Shown here piece after piece: positions 43,100 to 55,106 of a stretch of DNA of 64,000 bases. A program made the position numbers and the translations under genes. The notes below the pieces were generated by a model, which saw only the letters and a program-made list of their open reading frames with translations, was not told where the DNA came from and did not search any database. Within the stretch, counting starts at the first letter, position 1. Each line of letters opens with the position of its first letter. This stretch comes from Amoebidium appalachense (lineage: Eukaryota; Ichthyosporea): contig CAVNZM010000015.1 of NCBI GenBank assembly GCA_963693365.1, positions 2,108,001 through 2,172,000 on the forward strand. The letters are read 5' to 3'.

Positions 43100-45140
43100 G
43101 ACCCCACGCGCAACAGCGCACCATCCAGTCTCCTTTACGGGGAGGTGACCCAAGAGGTTCAACGTACGGAAAAGATAACTTTCAACGTACGGAAAAGATA
43201 ACTTCCTGCGCATGCTGCCGCGGGCACGGCTGCCAAGTTGCCCAGCAACCACGCGAGCGGCAGATCTAGATTGCGCAAGCGGCCTATATAGCGCTACGCT
43301 TTCAATTTTTTTTTTTCCTATGTACTGATCATGATAGCATTCGAAACCGATAACCAATGATTTTCTGAACAAAGCGTGGCATGCCCGTGCATTTGCCGCA
43401 TGTGATTGGAGGCATAAAAACAATGCTTCAAGTTGGGAAACGAACTTTTCAGTTCAGGCTGGCAGAGCTCTCGAGACAGAACGAGGCCTACAATAGGTTG
43501 TGACTATTCCGCCATACTAAGTTGTTGTGAGTTGATGTTTCGCAGTTTATTAAAAACAAGCCTTTACCGTTAGAATCTACCACGTGCACGTAAGTCAACC
43601 CAACTCCCCCAGGCCCGTCCTACCCCCTTCCCGCATAGTTGCACAGTTTTTTCCTCGTGCTTTACACCATCCGTGATTCATCCTCCCCCCCCCCCCCCCC
43701 CCCCCCTTTTTTTTTGTCTTTATGTTTCCGCTGACTTCCCTCCCTTCCTCCTTCTTGCCCTCCCCCCCACCACCCCCTCCGCCTCCCTCCCTCCGTCCCT
43801 CCCTCCCTCCCTCCCCCTCACATCACTTCCAGGCTCCCTTCTCCCTTCGCGCCCTTCTCCCCCTCCCCCCTACTCCCCTCGTCCTGCGTTTATTTATCCC
43901 TTCAACCCCTCCCCACCATATATACGACGAATGGTTCGAGATTCGAAACTTTCTTAAAGAGGTTGTCCCTAAGCATCACCGAGGCTGGCTCTGTGTAACT
44001 GCTCATTGACCTGCACACTTCTTGCTAATGTTTAGTTCTTTTTATTTTTTGCCTTCTCCCTCTGATGGCTTTAATGTCCTTCCCTTTTTCTTGCTTCCAT
44101 TCACCTCTGCTTTCCTTATGTCCAGCACGCACGCGCGCCCCGTCTCCTCCTACTCGTTATTCACTACATTTCTTCCCCACTCACCTGTGAGGCTCAATGT
44201 TCCCCCAGACCCCTCCACTCTTTCCTCTTTTCTCAACCGTCGCACATTTCCCCTTCCACCTTGCACCCTCTCTTTCTCACAGACTCTTTCTGCCGCGTCC
44301 CCCTCCTTTTCCCCGTTTCCATCTCTATTGTTACTCTTTCTTCGACCCTTCTGCACATCACCCACACAACAGCCTGGGCACGTTAACATCACCCACACAT
44401 CAGCCTCGGGACTTTTAGTTCCGATAATTACTCTAGCCTCTAGCCATTGGGTGCAAGCACACTTGTTACAGACCGCAGCACATTTGGGACCATGAAAACA
44501 CCCCACCTGACCCCAGCATTCGAAACGGTGTTTGCGTCCCCAATCCTTCCCTGTTCTTCCCTTTACGCCTACACAACATATCGTTTGCCTTTCCTTTCCC
44601 CCTTACCCTGGTCTCTCCTTCTACAATTTCTAACCCTCACAGCTTCTCCGCCCTTTATGACCACATGGATACCCCTTCTCTTCGCCCCCTCCTTTTCTCC
44701 CAATGTTGTGCCCCTTCCCCCCCTCCCCCTCCCCCCCTGTCCCCCCCTCCCCCCAACCCTCTTCTTCTTTCTGTTTCACACTTCTTTGCCTATCCCCCCC
44801 CCCCCCTTCCTATTATGGCAAAAACAATATGCACAGCCCCGCCTACCTCTTAAAGGTATCATCAAAGATCCCCAGTTCTTCCTCCTGGAGTTGCCCTGTT
44901 TTGATAACCAGTGTACAACCCTAGTGCGGGACTTTTGTGGTCTTCCATTTGGTTTAGCTGTAGACTAACTCTAATTCTGTAGCATTCCTCCTCTATCTGA
45001 CCCTCGTCGCAAAGCGATCTCCTTGTCAAGTCTGACCCACGTTGCCCATTCAGCATTCGTTCGAAAGTCACCTGCTCATCTACGCCGAGGCTATCCACAA
45101 TCTCGAGTGTGTGTTTGATTCATTCATGTGAGTTCTATGT
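43100..45140. other. Unassigned C/T-rich complex sequence, possible old retroelement
   Basis: 43440-43600 is plain DNA. 43680-45090 is pyrimidine-rich but not a simple repeat and has broken frames with ordinary peptide pieces (YDEWFEIRNFLKEVVPKHHR at about 43920; HWVQAHLLQTAAHLGP at about 44450). Its texture resembles the decayed LINE at 31.4 kb, but no RT or endonuclease motif was seen. Confidence 0.3.
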
Positions 45141-45465
45141 TCTGTGTGCAGACCAGCTGTGTGGCATATACCATATTTGTGTGCGTGTACGATATATTGG
45201 TGTGTAGTTGTGTTCTTGTATGTGCATGGGAGTCACTTGAGTATCACTGCCCTGTCCTTAACAAGCCCACACATAGGATGCATACACCGTCAAGGACACT
45301 AACAACTCAAACACACACGTTCTCTGCCATCTATCCTCCACCTTCTCCCCCAAAACCACCCAACCCCCCCCGAGTGTCATGCATACCTGCCCTGTCTCGT
45401 CCCTCCGTCTCCCCCCTCCCCCCCCAGCGTGATACTTGCCTTGCGTACTTCTTGTCGGATTGTCG

Positions 45466-45537
<72 letters not shown>

Positions 45538-45929
45538 CGCGCGCGCGTATACCTACACACGCACACACATGCAAGCACACACATACACGAAGGGCACACT
45601 CTTATAGATACATACATACACACACACACATGCACACATGCACACACACAAAGGGCACGCACATAAATATACATATATATACATACACATAGGGATACAC
45701 ACACACACGCACAAGCGCGCGCACCTACACACACACACACACACACACATGCGCACACACACACACACACACATAAAAAAGGTTCATTGGTTCTGTGTTA
45801 CAGCCTTCTTGTTCTGTTTCTTTTGTCAGTTTTTGTTTCTGGGCTCTTTTTGCTCGGTTCGTTTCCTGTTTCTTGCTCGGTTCTTGTTTTTCGGTCTCTT
45901 GGTTCTTGGTTCTCGGTTCTTGGTTCTTG

Positions 45930-45965
<36 letters not shown>

Positions 45966-46063
45966 GGGGCCTCCCAGTGTTCTCTCCCTTTCTCTCTCTC
46001 CCCCCTCTCTCTTTCTCTCTCTCACTCTCCCCCCCCCCCCTCTCTCTCTCTCTCACTCACTCA

Positions 46064-46142
<79 letters not shown>

Positions 46143-46165
46143 CCCCCCCCCCCCCCCCCCCCCTC

Positions 46166-46285
46166 TTCATACTGTGCGCATGGCTGATGTTGCATACTTG
46201 AATGTTTGCCTTTGCATGTGTCCTGCACCATGCTTCTCATCGTGTATGCGTACTTTGTACTGTGTTCCGCATTCAAACCCCCCCT
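46166..46285 (+). repeat. Diverged SINE-like copy
   Basis: GCATACTTGAATG..., CGTACTTTGTACTGTGTTCC and GCATTCAAACC followed by C-rich sequence match the 3' half of the 33955 copy. Confidence 0.45.
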
Positions 46286-46590
46286 CCCTCTCTCTCACTC
46301 TCCCTCCCTCTTTTTTCTCTCTCTCTTAATCTCTTTCTCCCCTCCCGTCCGTACATGTGTTTGTGTGTGGATATTACAGGGATGTTGTTGTTGTTTAAGT
46401 TCTTTCTACGAAAAGAACAACAAATCTAAGGACAAATTTCTTGCTGTTCTTGTTTCTTATTGCTGCTGCTGTTTTTGTTTCTCGGATCTTGTTTCTTGGT
46501 CATTGGTTCTTGTTTCTTGGTTCTTGTTTCCTGTTGCTCTTCCGCCCTTTCTCTCTCTCGCTTTCTCTCTCCCTCTCTCCCTCTCTCTCT

Positions 46591-46659
<69 letters not shown>

Positions 46660-46780
46660 TTTTTGTTTTTTTTTCCCCAGACACACACACACATCTACAC
46701 ACACACACACACACACACACACCCGCGCGCGCACACACACACAAACACAAACACACATACAAACACAAACACACACGCGT

Positions 46781-46859
<79 letters not shown>

Positions 46860-46862
<3 letters not shown>

Positions 46863-46948
46863 ATAGATTGCCGATACAGAAAAAATGCATCCAATGAAGG
46901 CAGTAGCACATACACACGTCAACCCGCGTGACTTTGCACGTGCACCCG

Positions 46949-46979
<31 letters not shown>

Positions 46980-47076
46980 ACACACACATACACACAGATT
47001 GCCGATACAGAAAAAATTCATCCATGACATCATAAGCACATACACACGTCAACCCGCGTGCCTTTGCACGTGCGCC

Positions 47077-47133
<57 letters not shown>

Positions 47134-47223
47134 ACAGATTGCCGATACAGAAAAATTCATCCATGACATCATAAGCACATACACACGTCAACCCGCGTGC
47201 CTTTGCACGTGCGCCCGCACACA

Positions 47224-47265
<42 letters not shown>

Positions 47266-47424
47266 TTGCCGATACAGAAAAAAATTCACCCATGACATCA
47301 TAAGCACATGCACACATCAACCGGTGTGCCTTTGCACGTGCGCCCAGACGCACACACACACACACACACAGACACACACACAAAGACACGCACATGCACA
47401 AACACACGCGCACACACACTCACA

Positions 47425-47462
<38 letters not shown>

Positions 47463-47500
47463 TTGCCGGTACAGAAAAAAAAATGCATCCATGACGGCAG
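46860..47500 (+). repeat. Five (CA)n-linked cassettes
   Basis: A 75-80 bp unit (AGATTGCCGATACAGAAAAA ... CATCCATGACATCATAAGCA ... TTTGCACGTGCGCCCG) occurs at about 46865, 46997, 47137, 47262 and 47460, each followed by a (CA)n tract. Units differ by few bases while the CA linkers vary in length. Confidence 0.85.
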
Positions 47501-47534
47501 TAGCACATACATCAACTTGTGCGGCTTCGCAGGT

Positions 47535-47579
<45 letters not shown>

Positions 47580-47599
47580 TGACACATATACACACATAC

Positions 47600-47921
47600 A
47601 CACACACTGCGTTTGTAGGGTATGTAGCAGCATTTGATGGTTTTGTGGGTGTGTTTTTAGGAGGGAAGGGGAACGAGACGGTGTGTAGGGAAGGACGAGT
47701 AACCCCCTGGGCAGAGGTGTGTGTGTGTGGGGGGGGGGAGGGGGGGGGGGGGGGGGGTAAGAATATCTCTTTTTTTAAGCCAGGGGGGGGGGGGGGGTCT
47801 TCGGGTTATGGTAGGGGTATTTGTAGGTTATGTAGGCTTCCTTGATTTTTTTTTTGTTTCATACGTGCTTTTTGCAGGAGGGGATGGGAAGTGCAGGAGG
47901 GGGAAGGATGAGTAACTACCC

Positions 47922-47964
<43 letters not shown>

Positions 47965-48105
47965 GGGGGGTATTCAGCTTTTTATCTTTATTTTTATGTA
48001 TTTGTTTATTTTCAAATTGTTTTATTCCTTCTTTTTAATGGTGGGGGGGTGGGGGAAGTTGCAGGTTACCTAATTGCATTTGTAGGTTATGTAGGTGCAT
48101 TTGCA
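47600..48105 (+). repeat. GTTATGTAGG / poly(G) cassettes, left block
   Basis: Repeats of GTAGGTTATGTAGG, GGAAGGACGAGTAACCCC-type sequence and G tracts (47932-47963). The same modules return at 52190-52420 and 53210-53850 on the right of the LTR element. Confidence 0.75.
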
Positions 48106-48309
48106 GGTTATGTAGGTGTGTTTGTAAGGTATATCAGGGGTACATTTGACGGTTTTGCAGGTGTGTTTGCAGGTTATGTAGGTGTGTTTGTAAGGTATAT
48201 CAGGGGTACATTTGACGGTTTTGCAGGTGTGTTTGCAGGTTATGTAGGTGTGTTTGTAAGGTATATCAGGGGTACATTTGACGGTTTTGCAGGTGTGTTT
48301 GCAGGTTAT
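48105..48309 (+). repeat. 66-bp minisatellite, left part (about 3 units)
   Basis: The unit starts GTTATGTAGGTGTGTTTGTA and contains GGTATATCAGGGGTACATTT and GACGGTTTTGCAGG. It is interrupted by the LTR insertion and continues at 51862. Confidence 0.9.
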
Positions 48310-48789
48310 TGTAAACAGTTGGACTAGTTAGGATAAGGCAGAGTACAACTGAATCAAAATAAAGACAGAGAACGGGTAGAAAGGCACACGCGGCCAGGTT
48401 GCTTTTACTATGGGCCGACTCAGTCTGTCTCAGACTTCACTGATGTGATCCCCGTACTGGGACGGCTTTCTTATATAGCCCCCAGGTTTCGGATCAAGGC
48501 CCAGGATTGGTTCATCCGCGGCCAGCGCGGGTGGCAACATGCCATTCGTGATTCTGGTGCGGTCCGAGCCAGTCAGACCTTTGTCCTATTTATGCAAACC
48601 TCTTATTGGTTCACTTCGTTTATGTGGTATGCAGCTGAAGAACCATATATGGTTCAATTCTTAGGTCAGAGTGAGTCCTATTGGTGCGGACATAATATTT
48701 ATGTGATATTCATGACAAAGCACGAATCGTGTGCTAGTAGATCACATTCTTTAGTAAACATGTACAGTTCATGTGTACAGTTGTTTACA
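48310..48789 (-). repeat. 3' LTR (left copy)
   Basis: 480 bp. On the minus strand it carries two TATA-like motifs, CATAAATAGG and, further in, GGCTATATAAG, the latter placed as a U3 promoter would be. Adjacent to the polypurine tract at 48790. Confidence 0.9.
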
Positions 48790-51381
48790 CTCCCCCCCTT
48801 GTCGGGAGCCTGGTGGTGTCGTTAGACAAGCAAACCACCAGGCTGAGAGGCGATAAACAACCTTCAGCGAGAATTCTTGTGTGTGCCGAGCTGCTGGACA
48901 GAACAGAGCAAGGACGGTGGAATAGAGTTGTGCACGTCTATGAGCACTTCTTCATTTGCCAAAACGTAAATTCATGCAGCATTCTTCTGTGATTTCATTT
49001 TCGTGGCGAAGATTGTTGCAGAGTGTGCGTGCGAATAATTCGCTAAGCCTTCGTCTCTGTGCTTGGCTTTTCTGTAGAAGTAGTATTTTCCTTTTTGGGA
49101 ATTTTTCCTTTTTAGGATACTCCCGCAGATTCGTTTTCAATTGCGAGTAATTTGGTTGTGTGGATGAATGATCATACCAAACATTCGATAATGAATATAA
49201 CTCGAGCCTTAGGTCACTTCGTAGCTCAGGTAGTGGTGGATAGCTTCAAGGCTTAGCCGCTGCTCCTTATCCCGGTTCTACCTTAAGACTGTAAGGCGAG
49301 TCACCATGGCCGGAAAAGCCACTTCTTTCATGAACAAAGAGCACTTCTTTCCTTTCAGCTTTAACCCTGCATCATCGGAGCTGGGAAAAACAGAATAAAA
49401 ATGCCCAAGTGTTCTTCGTTGGGCGACATAAAGAAATATATCACCCGTCAGAACCAGTAAAAGCCCGGTTCATAATTCATAAGAAGAGGGTAGGCAAAGC
49501 AAGCCTCCTTCAGAAAACACATGCTTCCATTCGTGAGCAGTTTTCGTATCCCATTTGCCAGCCATTTTCGTTGAGCAGGGGGATTCCAGGCATAATACAT
49601 TCTTCTGGAGGCTTGGCCTAAAAAGAAAAGTCGTCGGAGTCGCCCTTTCTTTTGTAAGCAACTTCGTGAGCGCGCTTCGTGTTTTCATATCCTCCAGTGC
49701 AGGTCTGGATGGTGCCCCATCCTCTGCTTCATTTGTAGGTGGCCCTACTGTAGGTTCTGTTCGTTGTGTGGAATACCAAAACCATTCGTATTCGTGGAAC
49801 TGCTTTGTGCTGTGCTTGCTTTCGTGTTGGTGTTCATGTAGTTACCCCATTCACACACCTACTACTTTCATACATCAGACGTAAGTAGCTGCCTGGTGAG
49901 TGTGTGGTTCGTGTTCGTGGCATTCTTCTGTTCCTTCGTGAGAAGAATATTCGTTTTAGCAGAGGTGCCCAATAAGGCAGCTTGTGGGGTTGTCTCCCGC
50001 ATGTGCCCATTGGTGGGGTATGCACGTGCTAAATTGTTACAGTGTCATCATATTGCAAGGGAATAACATGGTCACCTCCGTACCAGGGCCTAGTAGGTAC
50101 ACATGATGGTCCGATGTGTTAGTCAACAACACCTTGCATTCGTATTCGTATTTGTCTTCCACGTCACTTTCTTCAGTAGTGAAGGAGGGTATTCGTAATT
50201 CGAAACTGAAAGGCTTCCAGCCAAAATACTGACACTGTATGATGGGGTTGTGAGGGAGCGGTGCCCATACCACATTCTTTTGTTCTGGTGGGGGTGTGCC
50301 GGCAGCTAGTGCAAGGCTTGACAGTGTAATTGGTATGTTACACCGTATTGCCACAGACGGGCATTCACCTTAAAATTCGTACCCAACACCTTTTTTGTTT
50401 TTCACATGCATGAACAAAAGTTCTGCATCGACTTTATTACATGCCTTTTGTGCACCAAGAGTGCAAATTCGTTAGGGCGTGGCACCAGGAAGGGCCGCCA
50501 TACATGAGTCAGGCATATGTTCGTAATGTGTTTAGGCATGCCAGCATACATTCATGCGCATGTTGTGCATCCTGGGCGCTAAACTATGGGGCATGCTGTA
50601 TTCGAGAACAGCAAGGGATTCGAAGCATGCATGCAACACTACTTTCATAAGATCTTAGGTCCTACATGCTATAGCAACAGCGACTATCTTCTTCGTTAAG
50701 TGCATTTGTGCTGAAAGTGGCCGTGCATCTGGCTTGCGAGTGTGGACGTGCATGCGGTGGCATGGACACGATGGCAGTGTGCAATAGGGCAATGCACGCA
50801 AGGGCAACGGTTTTATTTTCTTCCTAACATAGAGGGGGCTGTGTGCATTGCAACCCAAGCAGTGTTGTGCATTCGTCCTTTCATTTTCGTATTTCCAGTT
50901 CATTTTGCTTTCGTTTTTCGTTTTTTGTCGTTTGATAACTTCGTTACTTCGTTTTGTTTTCGTGTTGCATTCATTTCGTATTTCCTCTATGCAATCGTTT
51001 GTCGTTAATTCTTTATTTCATTGCGTATTCGTGATGGTTCGTTTTTCGTTGGTTCATTGCTTCGTTAGCAATTCTTTATTCGTTTGTTCGTGTATTCGTT
51101 GTTTCGTTGTGTATTCGTTTTTCTTCACATTTTTGATGTGTCGTAGCAAAAGAAGTTTTACATGCTTTCAATTCTTTCCGTGTAGGTGGGCTGGCCACTT
51201 CAAACTTGTAGGTGTATATATTCTAAGCCGGACAAGGAAAGATGTGCCTATCATCGGGGTAAAAAGGATTGTGATCGGCCATGGGAGATTCTTGAGCTGA
51301 TTGAAAGATGTGAGATTCTTGAACTGATTGAAAGATGTGAGATTCGAAGGATGCGAGATTCTTGAACTGCGCGGTCGCCAA
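48790..51381 (-). other. Internal region of the LTR element, no coding capacity
   Basis: 2.6 kb free of microsatellites and enriched in TTCGT/ACGAA words, especially 50900-51120. A 27-base motif (GAGATTCTTGAGCTGATTGA...) is repeated next to the 5' LTR at about 51285-51365. An inverted repeat (GCCTGGTGGT / ACCACCAGGC) lies at about 48808-48843. Confidence 0.7.
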
Positions 51382-51861
51382 TGTAAACAGTTGGACTAGT
51401 TAGGATAAGGCAGAGTACAACTGAATCAAAATAAAGACAGAGAACGGGTAGAAAGGCACACGCGGCCAGGTTGCTTTTACTATGGGCCGACTCAGTCTGT
51501 CTCAGACTTCACTGATGTGATCCCCGTACTGGGACGGCTTTCTTATATAGCCCCCAGGTTTCGGATCAAGGCCCAGGATTGGTTCATCCGCGGCCAGCGC
51601 GGGTGGCAACATGCCATTCGTGATTCTGGTGCGGTCCGAGCCAGTCAGACCTTTGTCCTATTTATGCAAACCTCTTATTGGTTCACTTCGTTTATGTGGT
51701 ATGCAGCTGAAGAACCATATATGGTTCAATTCTTAGGTCAGAGTGAGTCCTATTGGTGCGGACATAATATTTATGTGATATTCATGACAAAGCACGAATC
51801 GTGTGCTAGTAGATCACATTCTTTAGTAAACATGTACAGTTCATGTGTACAGTTGTTTACA
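51382..51861 (-). repeat. 5' LTR (right copy)
   Basis: 480 bp, matching the left copy base for base where compared. Followed on the minus strand by the primer-binding site at about 51368-51380. Confidence 0.9.
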
Positions 51862-52192
51862 GTTATGTAGGTGTGTTTGTAAGGTATATCAGGGGTACAT
51901 TTGACGGTTTTGCAGGTGTGTTTGCAGGTTATGTAGGTGTGTTTGTAAGGTATATCAGGGGTACATTTGACGGTTTTGCAGGTGTGTTTGCAGGTTATGT
52001 AGGTGTGTTTGTAAGGTATATCAGGGGTACATTTGACGGTTTTGCAGGTGTGTTTGCAGGTTATGTAGGTGTGTTTGTAAGGTATATCAGGGGTACATTT
52101 GACGGTTTTGCAGGTGTGTTTGCAGGTTATGTAGGTGTGTTTGTAAGGTATATCAGGGGTACATTTGACGGTTTTGCAGGTGTGTTTGCAGG
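51862..52192 (+). repeat. 66-bp minisatellite, right part (5 units)
   Basis: Five near-identical units. The period is 22 codons and one frame is open throughout (YVGVFVRYIRGTFDGFAGVF). Confidence 0.9.
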
Positions 52193-52263
52193 AGGGGTGG
52201 GTAACGGGACGGTGTTTTGGGAGGGATGAGAAACTCCAGGGGCAGAGGGGTTTTTTTTTTTTT

Positions 52264-52324
<61 letters not shown>

Positions 52325-52398
52325 GATTATCCTTAAAAGTGTTTACTTTTTTTTTGCACAAGGGGTTAGGCTTCGGGTTATGCAGGGGTGTAGGGGGG

Positions 52399-52433
<35 letters not shown>

Positions 52434-52574
52434 TGATGTAAAAGACACTAGTTTTTTAATGTTATTTTTTATTATTAATTATATTATATTAGGGAGGGGG
52501 GGGGGGGGGGGCGGGCAGGGGTCGAGGGAGGGAGGGAGGGGGGGGACAACGGAGGACGCACACACACTCACACA

Positions 52575-52608
<34 letters not shown>

Positions 52609-52833
52609 TGACTGGTTCTGGTGTTAGATCTTGTTCTGTTTCTTTCGTCAGTTTTTGTTTCTCGGCTCTTTTTGCTCGGTTCGTTTCCTGTTTTTCGGTT
52701 CTAATTTTTCGGTCCCTGTTCTTTGTTCTCGGTTCTTGGTTCTTGTTCCTTCCCCCCGACGCATTCAAACCCCCCCCCCCCCCCCTGCCTCCCAGTATCT
52801 TTCCCTCCCTCGATGTATATAGTATATATCCAC

Positions 52834-52908
<75 letters not shown>

Positions 52909-52988
52909 TTCTATCTCTCTGTCTTTCACTCTGTCTCTCACTCTCTCTATCTCTCTCTTATTCACTTCCCCCCCCCTTCCCTCCCTCA

Positions 52989-53084
<96 letters not shown>

Positions 53085-53860
53085 CAAGTTGGCTTGGCAT
53101 CCCCAACAAGGCAACTCCGGATAAGGGAAGGACTTTCTCCATCCAAGTATGTATGTAAAGTTTCGTCACCGAGTAGTCCTTGTTCTGTCCTTGCACTTTA
53201 TTCCATTTGCAGGGTAGGTAGGTGCCATTGCATTTGTAGGTTATGTAGGTGTGTTTGTAGGTTATGTAGGTGTGTTTGCAGTAGGGGAGAGGAACCGAGA
53301 TGGTGTGTGGGGAAGGATGAGTAGTAACCCCAGGGCAGAGAGGGGGGGGGGGGGGGGGGGGGGGGGGATTTTGCGGAAGAGTGTTGACTTTTTTTTTTGG
53401 TGCAGGGGGGGGGGGGGGGGGGGGGGCGGGGAGGGGGGAAGTTTGCAGGTTCTGTAGGTGTATTTGCAGGTTGTGTAGCTGTGTTTGCAGGTAGGATACT
53501 TACTCTGTAGGTTATGTAGAAGCATTTGATGGTTTTGTAAAGGAGATACTCTCCAGATTACACAATTTCACTTGTAGGTTTTGTAGTTGCATTTGCAGGT
53601 TATGGAGTTGTGTTTGTAGGTTTTGTAGGTTCGTTTGCAGGTTTTGTAGGTGTCTTTGCAGGTTATGTAGGTTTGTTTGTAAGGTATGTAAGGGGTACAT
53701 GTAAGTTAAGGAAGGGGTACAAAGGGGGACAGGGGGGGGGGGGGGGTTATCCTTATAGGGGTTACCTTTTTTTTTGCCAGGGGGGGGGGGGGGGGGGGGG
53801 GGGGGCTTCGGATTATGTAGGGGTGTTTGTAGGTTATGTAGGTCCCCTCGATCTTTTTTG
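52193..53860 (+). repeat. Right block of GTTATGTAGG / poly(G) cassettes with CT and CA tracts
   Basis: G tracts at 52274-52323 and 52400-52432, a copy of the 45.8-kb TTTCTTTTGTCAG-type segment at 52625-52760, (CT)n, poly(C), (CA)n at 52990-53083, then further GTAGGTTATGTAGG modules to 53850. Confidence 0.75.
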
Positions 53861-55074
53861 TTTGCACGTGCACGCGCGACATGCACACACACACATGTTG
53901 CGCACACATGCACAGGCGTGCGCTGAATGTGTGTGTGTGTGTGTGTGTGTGCGTGTGTCGGTGTGTGCGCGCGTGCGCGTGTGTGCGCGTGTGTGCATAA
54001 ACATGCATGATGCCTAAAAAAAATTGTAGGTGTGGGTATATGTATTCACATGTACGTTCACTGCATCTCTCGGTCGGCAAAGGATACCCAATTGAAAACA
54101 GAGGAAGAAATAGAAATAGAACGAGAGAAAAGATACGGTGTAATGCTGTTGACACATGTTGTAGAACTCCAGTCTGATGATGCCAAACGCAAGTGGGGCG
54201 GGATACCTTCCAGAGAGAAAAACTGCCTGGATAGTGGCGCGATCATACAGTTAGAGCACCAACCACCAACGACAAAAAGATCATCGTCACCCGCTCACTC
54301 CTTAAGAATCAGTAGCCGTTTGCTCTTTCTTGCAGTTTTGTTTACACCTGATTGGTCTAACGGGATTTATTGTTTGGCATGTTCTGTCCTGGTGTGATTT
54401 GCCCTACAAGTGGGTCTTCGCGCTTTATGGTTTGGCATCTGTATTGAAGCCTGTTTAAATCAAGGTTTTTACCAGTTTGTAAAAAGCAATCAAAATAAAT
54501 GATGTAACAGAAAAATTAATATATTGTCAACAACTCCCCTCCACCCGCAGAGAGAAACAAATCCAACCACCCCCACAGAAACACACCCCGTGACTCCCCG
54601 TGGGACGCATTTGCAATTCCGTGGTTTGTGGGATGATAGTGTATTATCAATGTGTCATGTTGATTCACCAAAGTTTTAGTTGGCATTTGTATGCCAGTGT
54701 TGGAGCTGGGGTATTTTAAAGCAGTTTTTCGAAAACAATAAAATCATCGCAAGTTGGAGTTCTGTATGAATACACAAAGCTAAGTTTTTCCATGCACATC
54801 TGCCTTGGTGTCATCTATAAGTGTCCCCCCCCCACCCCCTTCCCCTCCCCCCCCCCCCCCCCCCCCTCCCTCCCCCCCCCCCCCCCCTCCCTGCCCTCCC
54901 TTACCGCACAAACACCCATGGCCAAACAAGCATGCAGAAGCACACATGATGTGAATACCTACTCCCGCCTACCCGCGACATACCGCCACATGCACACAAA
55001 TGCACCCACACACACACACACTTTCACTTTTACATACAAAGTTGCGTATGCGCGCACCTGCACACACATTTTAG

Positions 55075-55106
<32 letters not shown>

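Larger units (their letters stand above)
48310..51861 (-). mobile_element. LTR retrotransposon, non-autonomous, Gypsy-like, complete with LTRs and TSD
   Basis: Two 480-bp direct repeats (48310-48789 and 51382-51861) read as identical, begin TGTAAACA and end TGTTTACA, and flank 2.6 kb of internal sequence. Both flanks are GTTAT (48305-48309 and 51862-51866), a 5-bp target duplication. On the minus strand, TGGCGACCGCGCAG follows the 5' LTR after one base and is complementary to a tRNA 3' CCA end (primer-binding site), and AAGGGGGGGAG (48790-48800) abuts the 3' LTR (polypurine tract), so the element runs right to left. The interior has no gag, protease, RT or integrase; only an ATG at about 51282 in context CCCATGG opens a 19-codon frame. 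It would depend on a related full-length element. Confidence 0.9.

Noticed and set aside
44150-44506. Minus-strand Cys-rich frame (KCAAVCNKCACTQW) as a zinc-finger protein
   Set aside because: The rest of the frame is an artefact of CT-rich DNA, and spacing does not fit a known finger; possibly part of an old retroelement.
50848-51300. 150-codon plus-strand frame inside the LTR element
   Set aside because: It is antisense to the element, Phe/Val/Ser-rich from TTCGT repeats, and has no family match.
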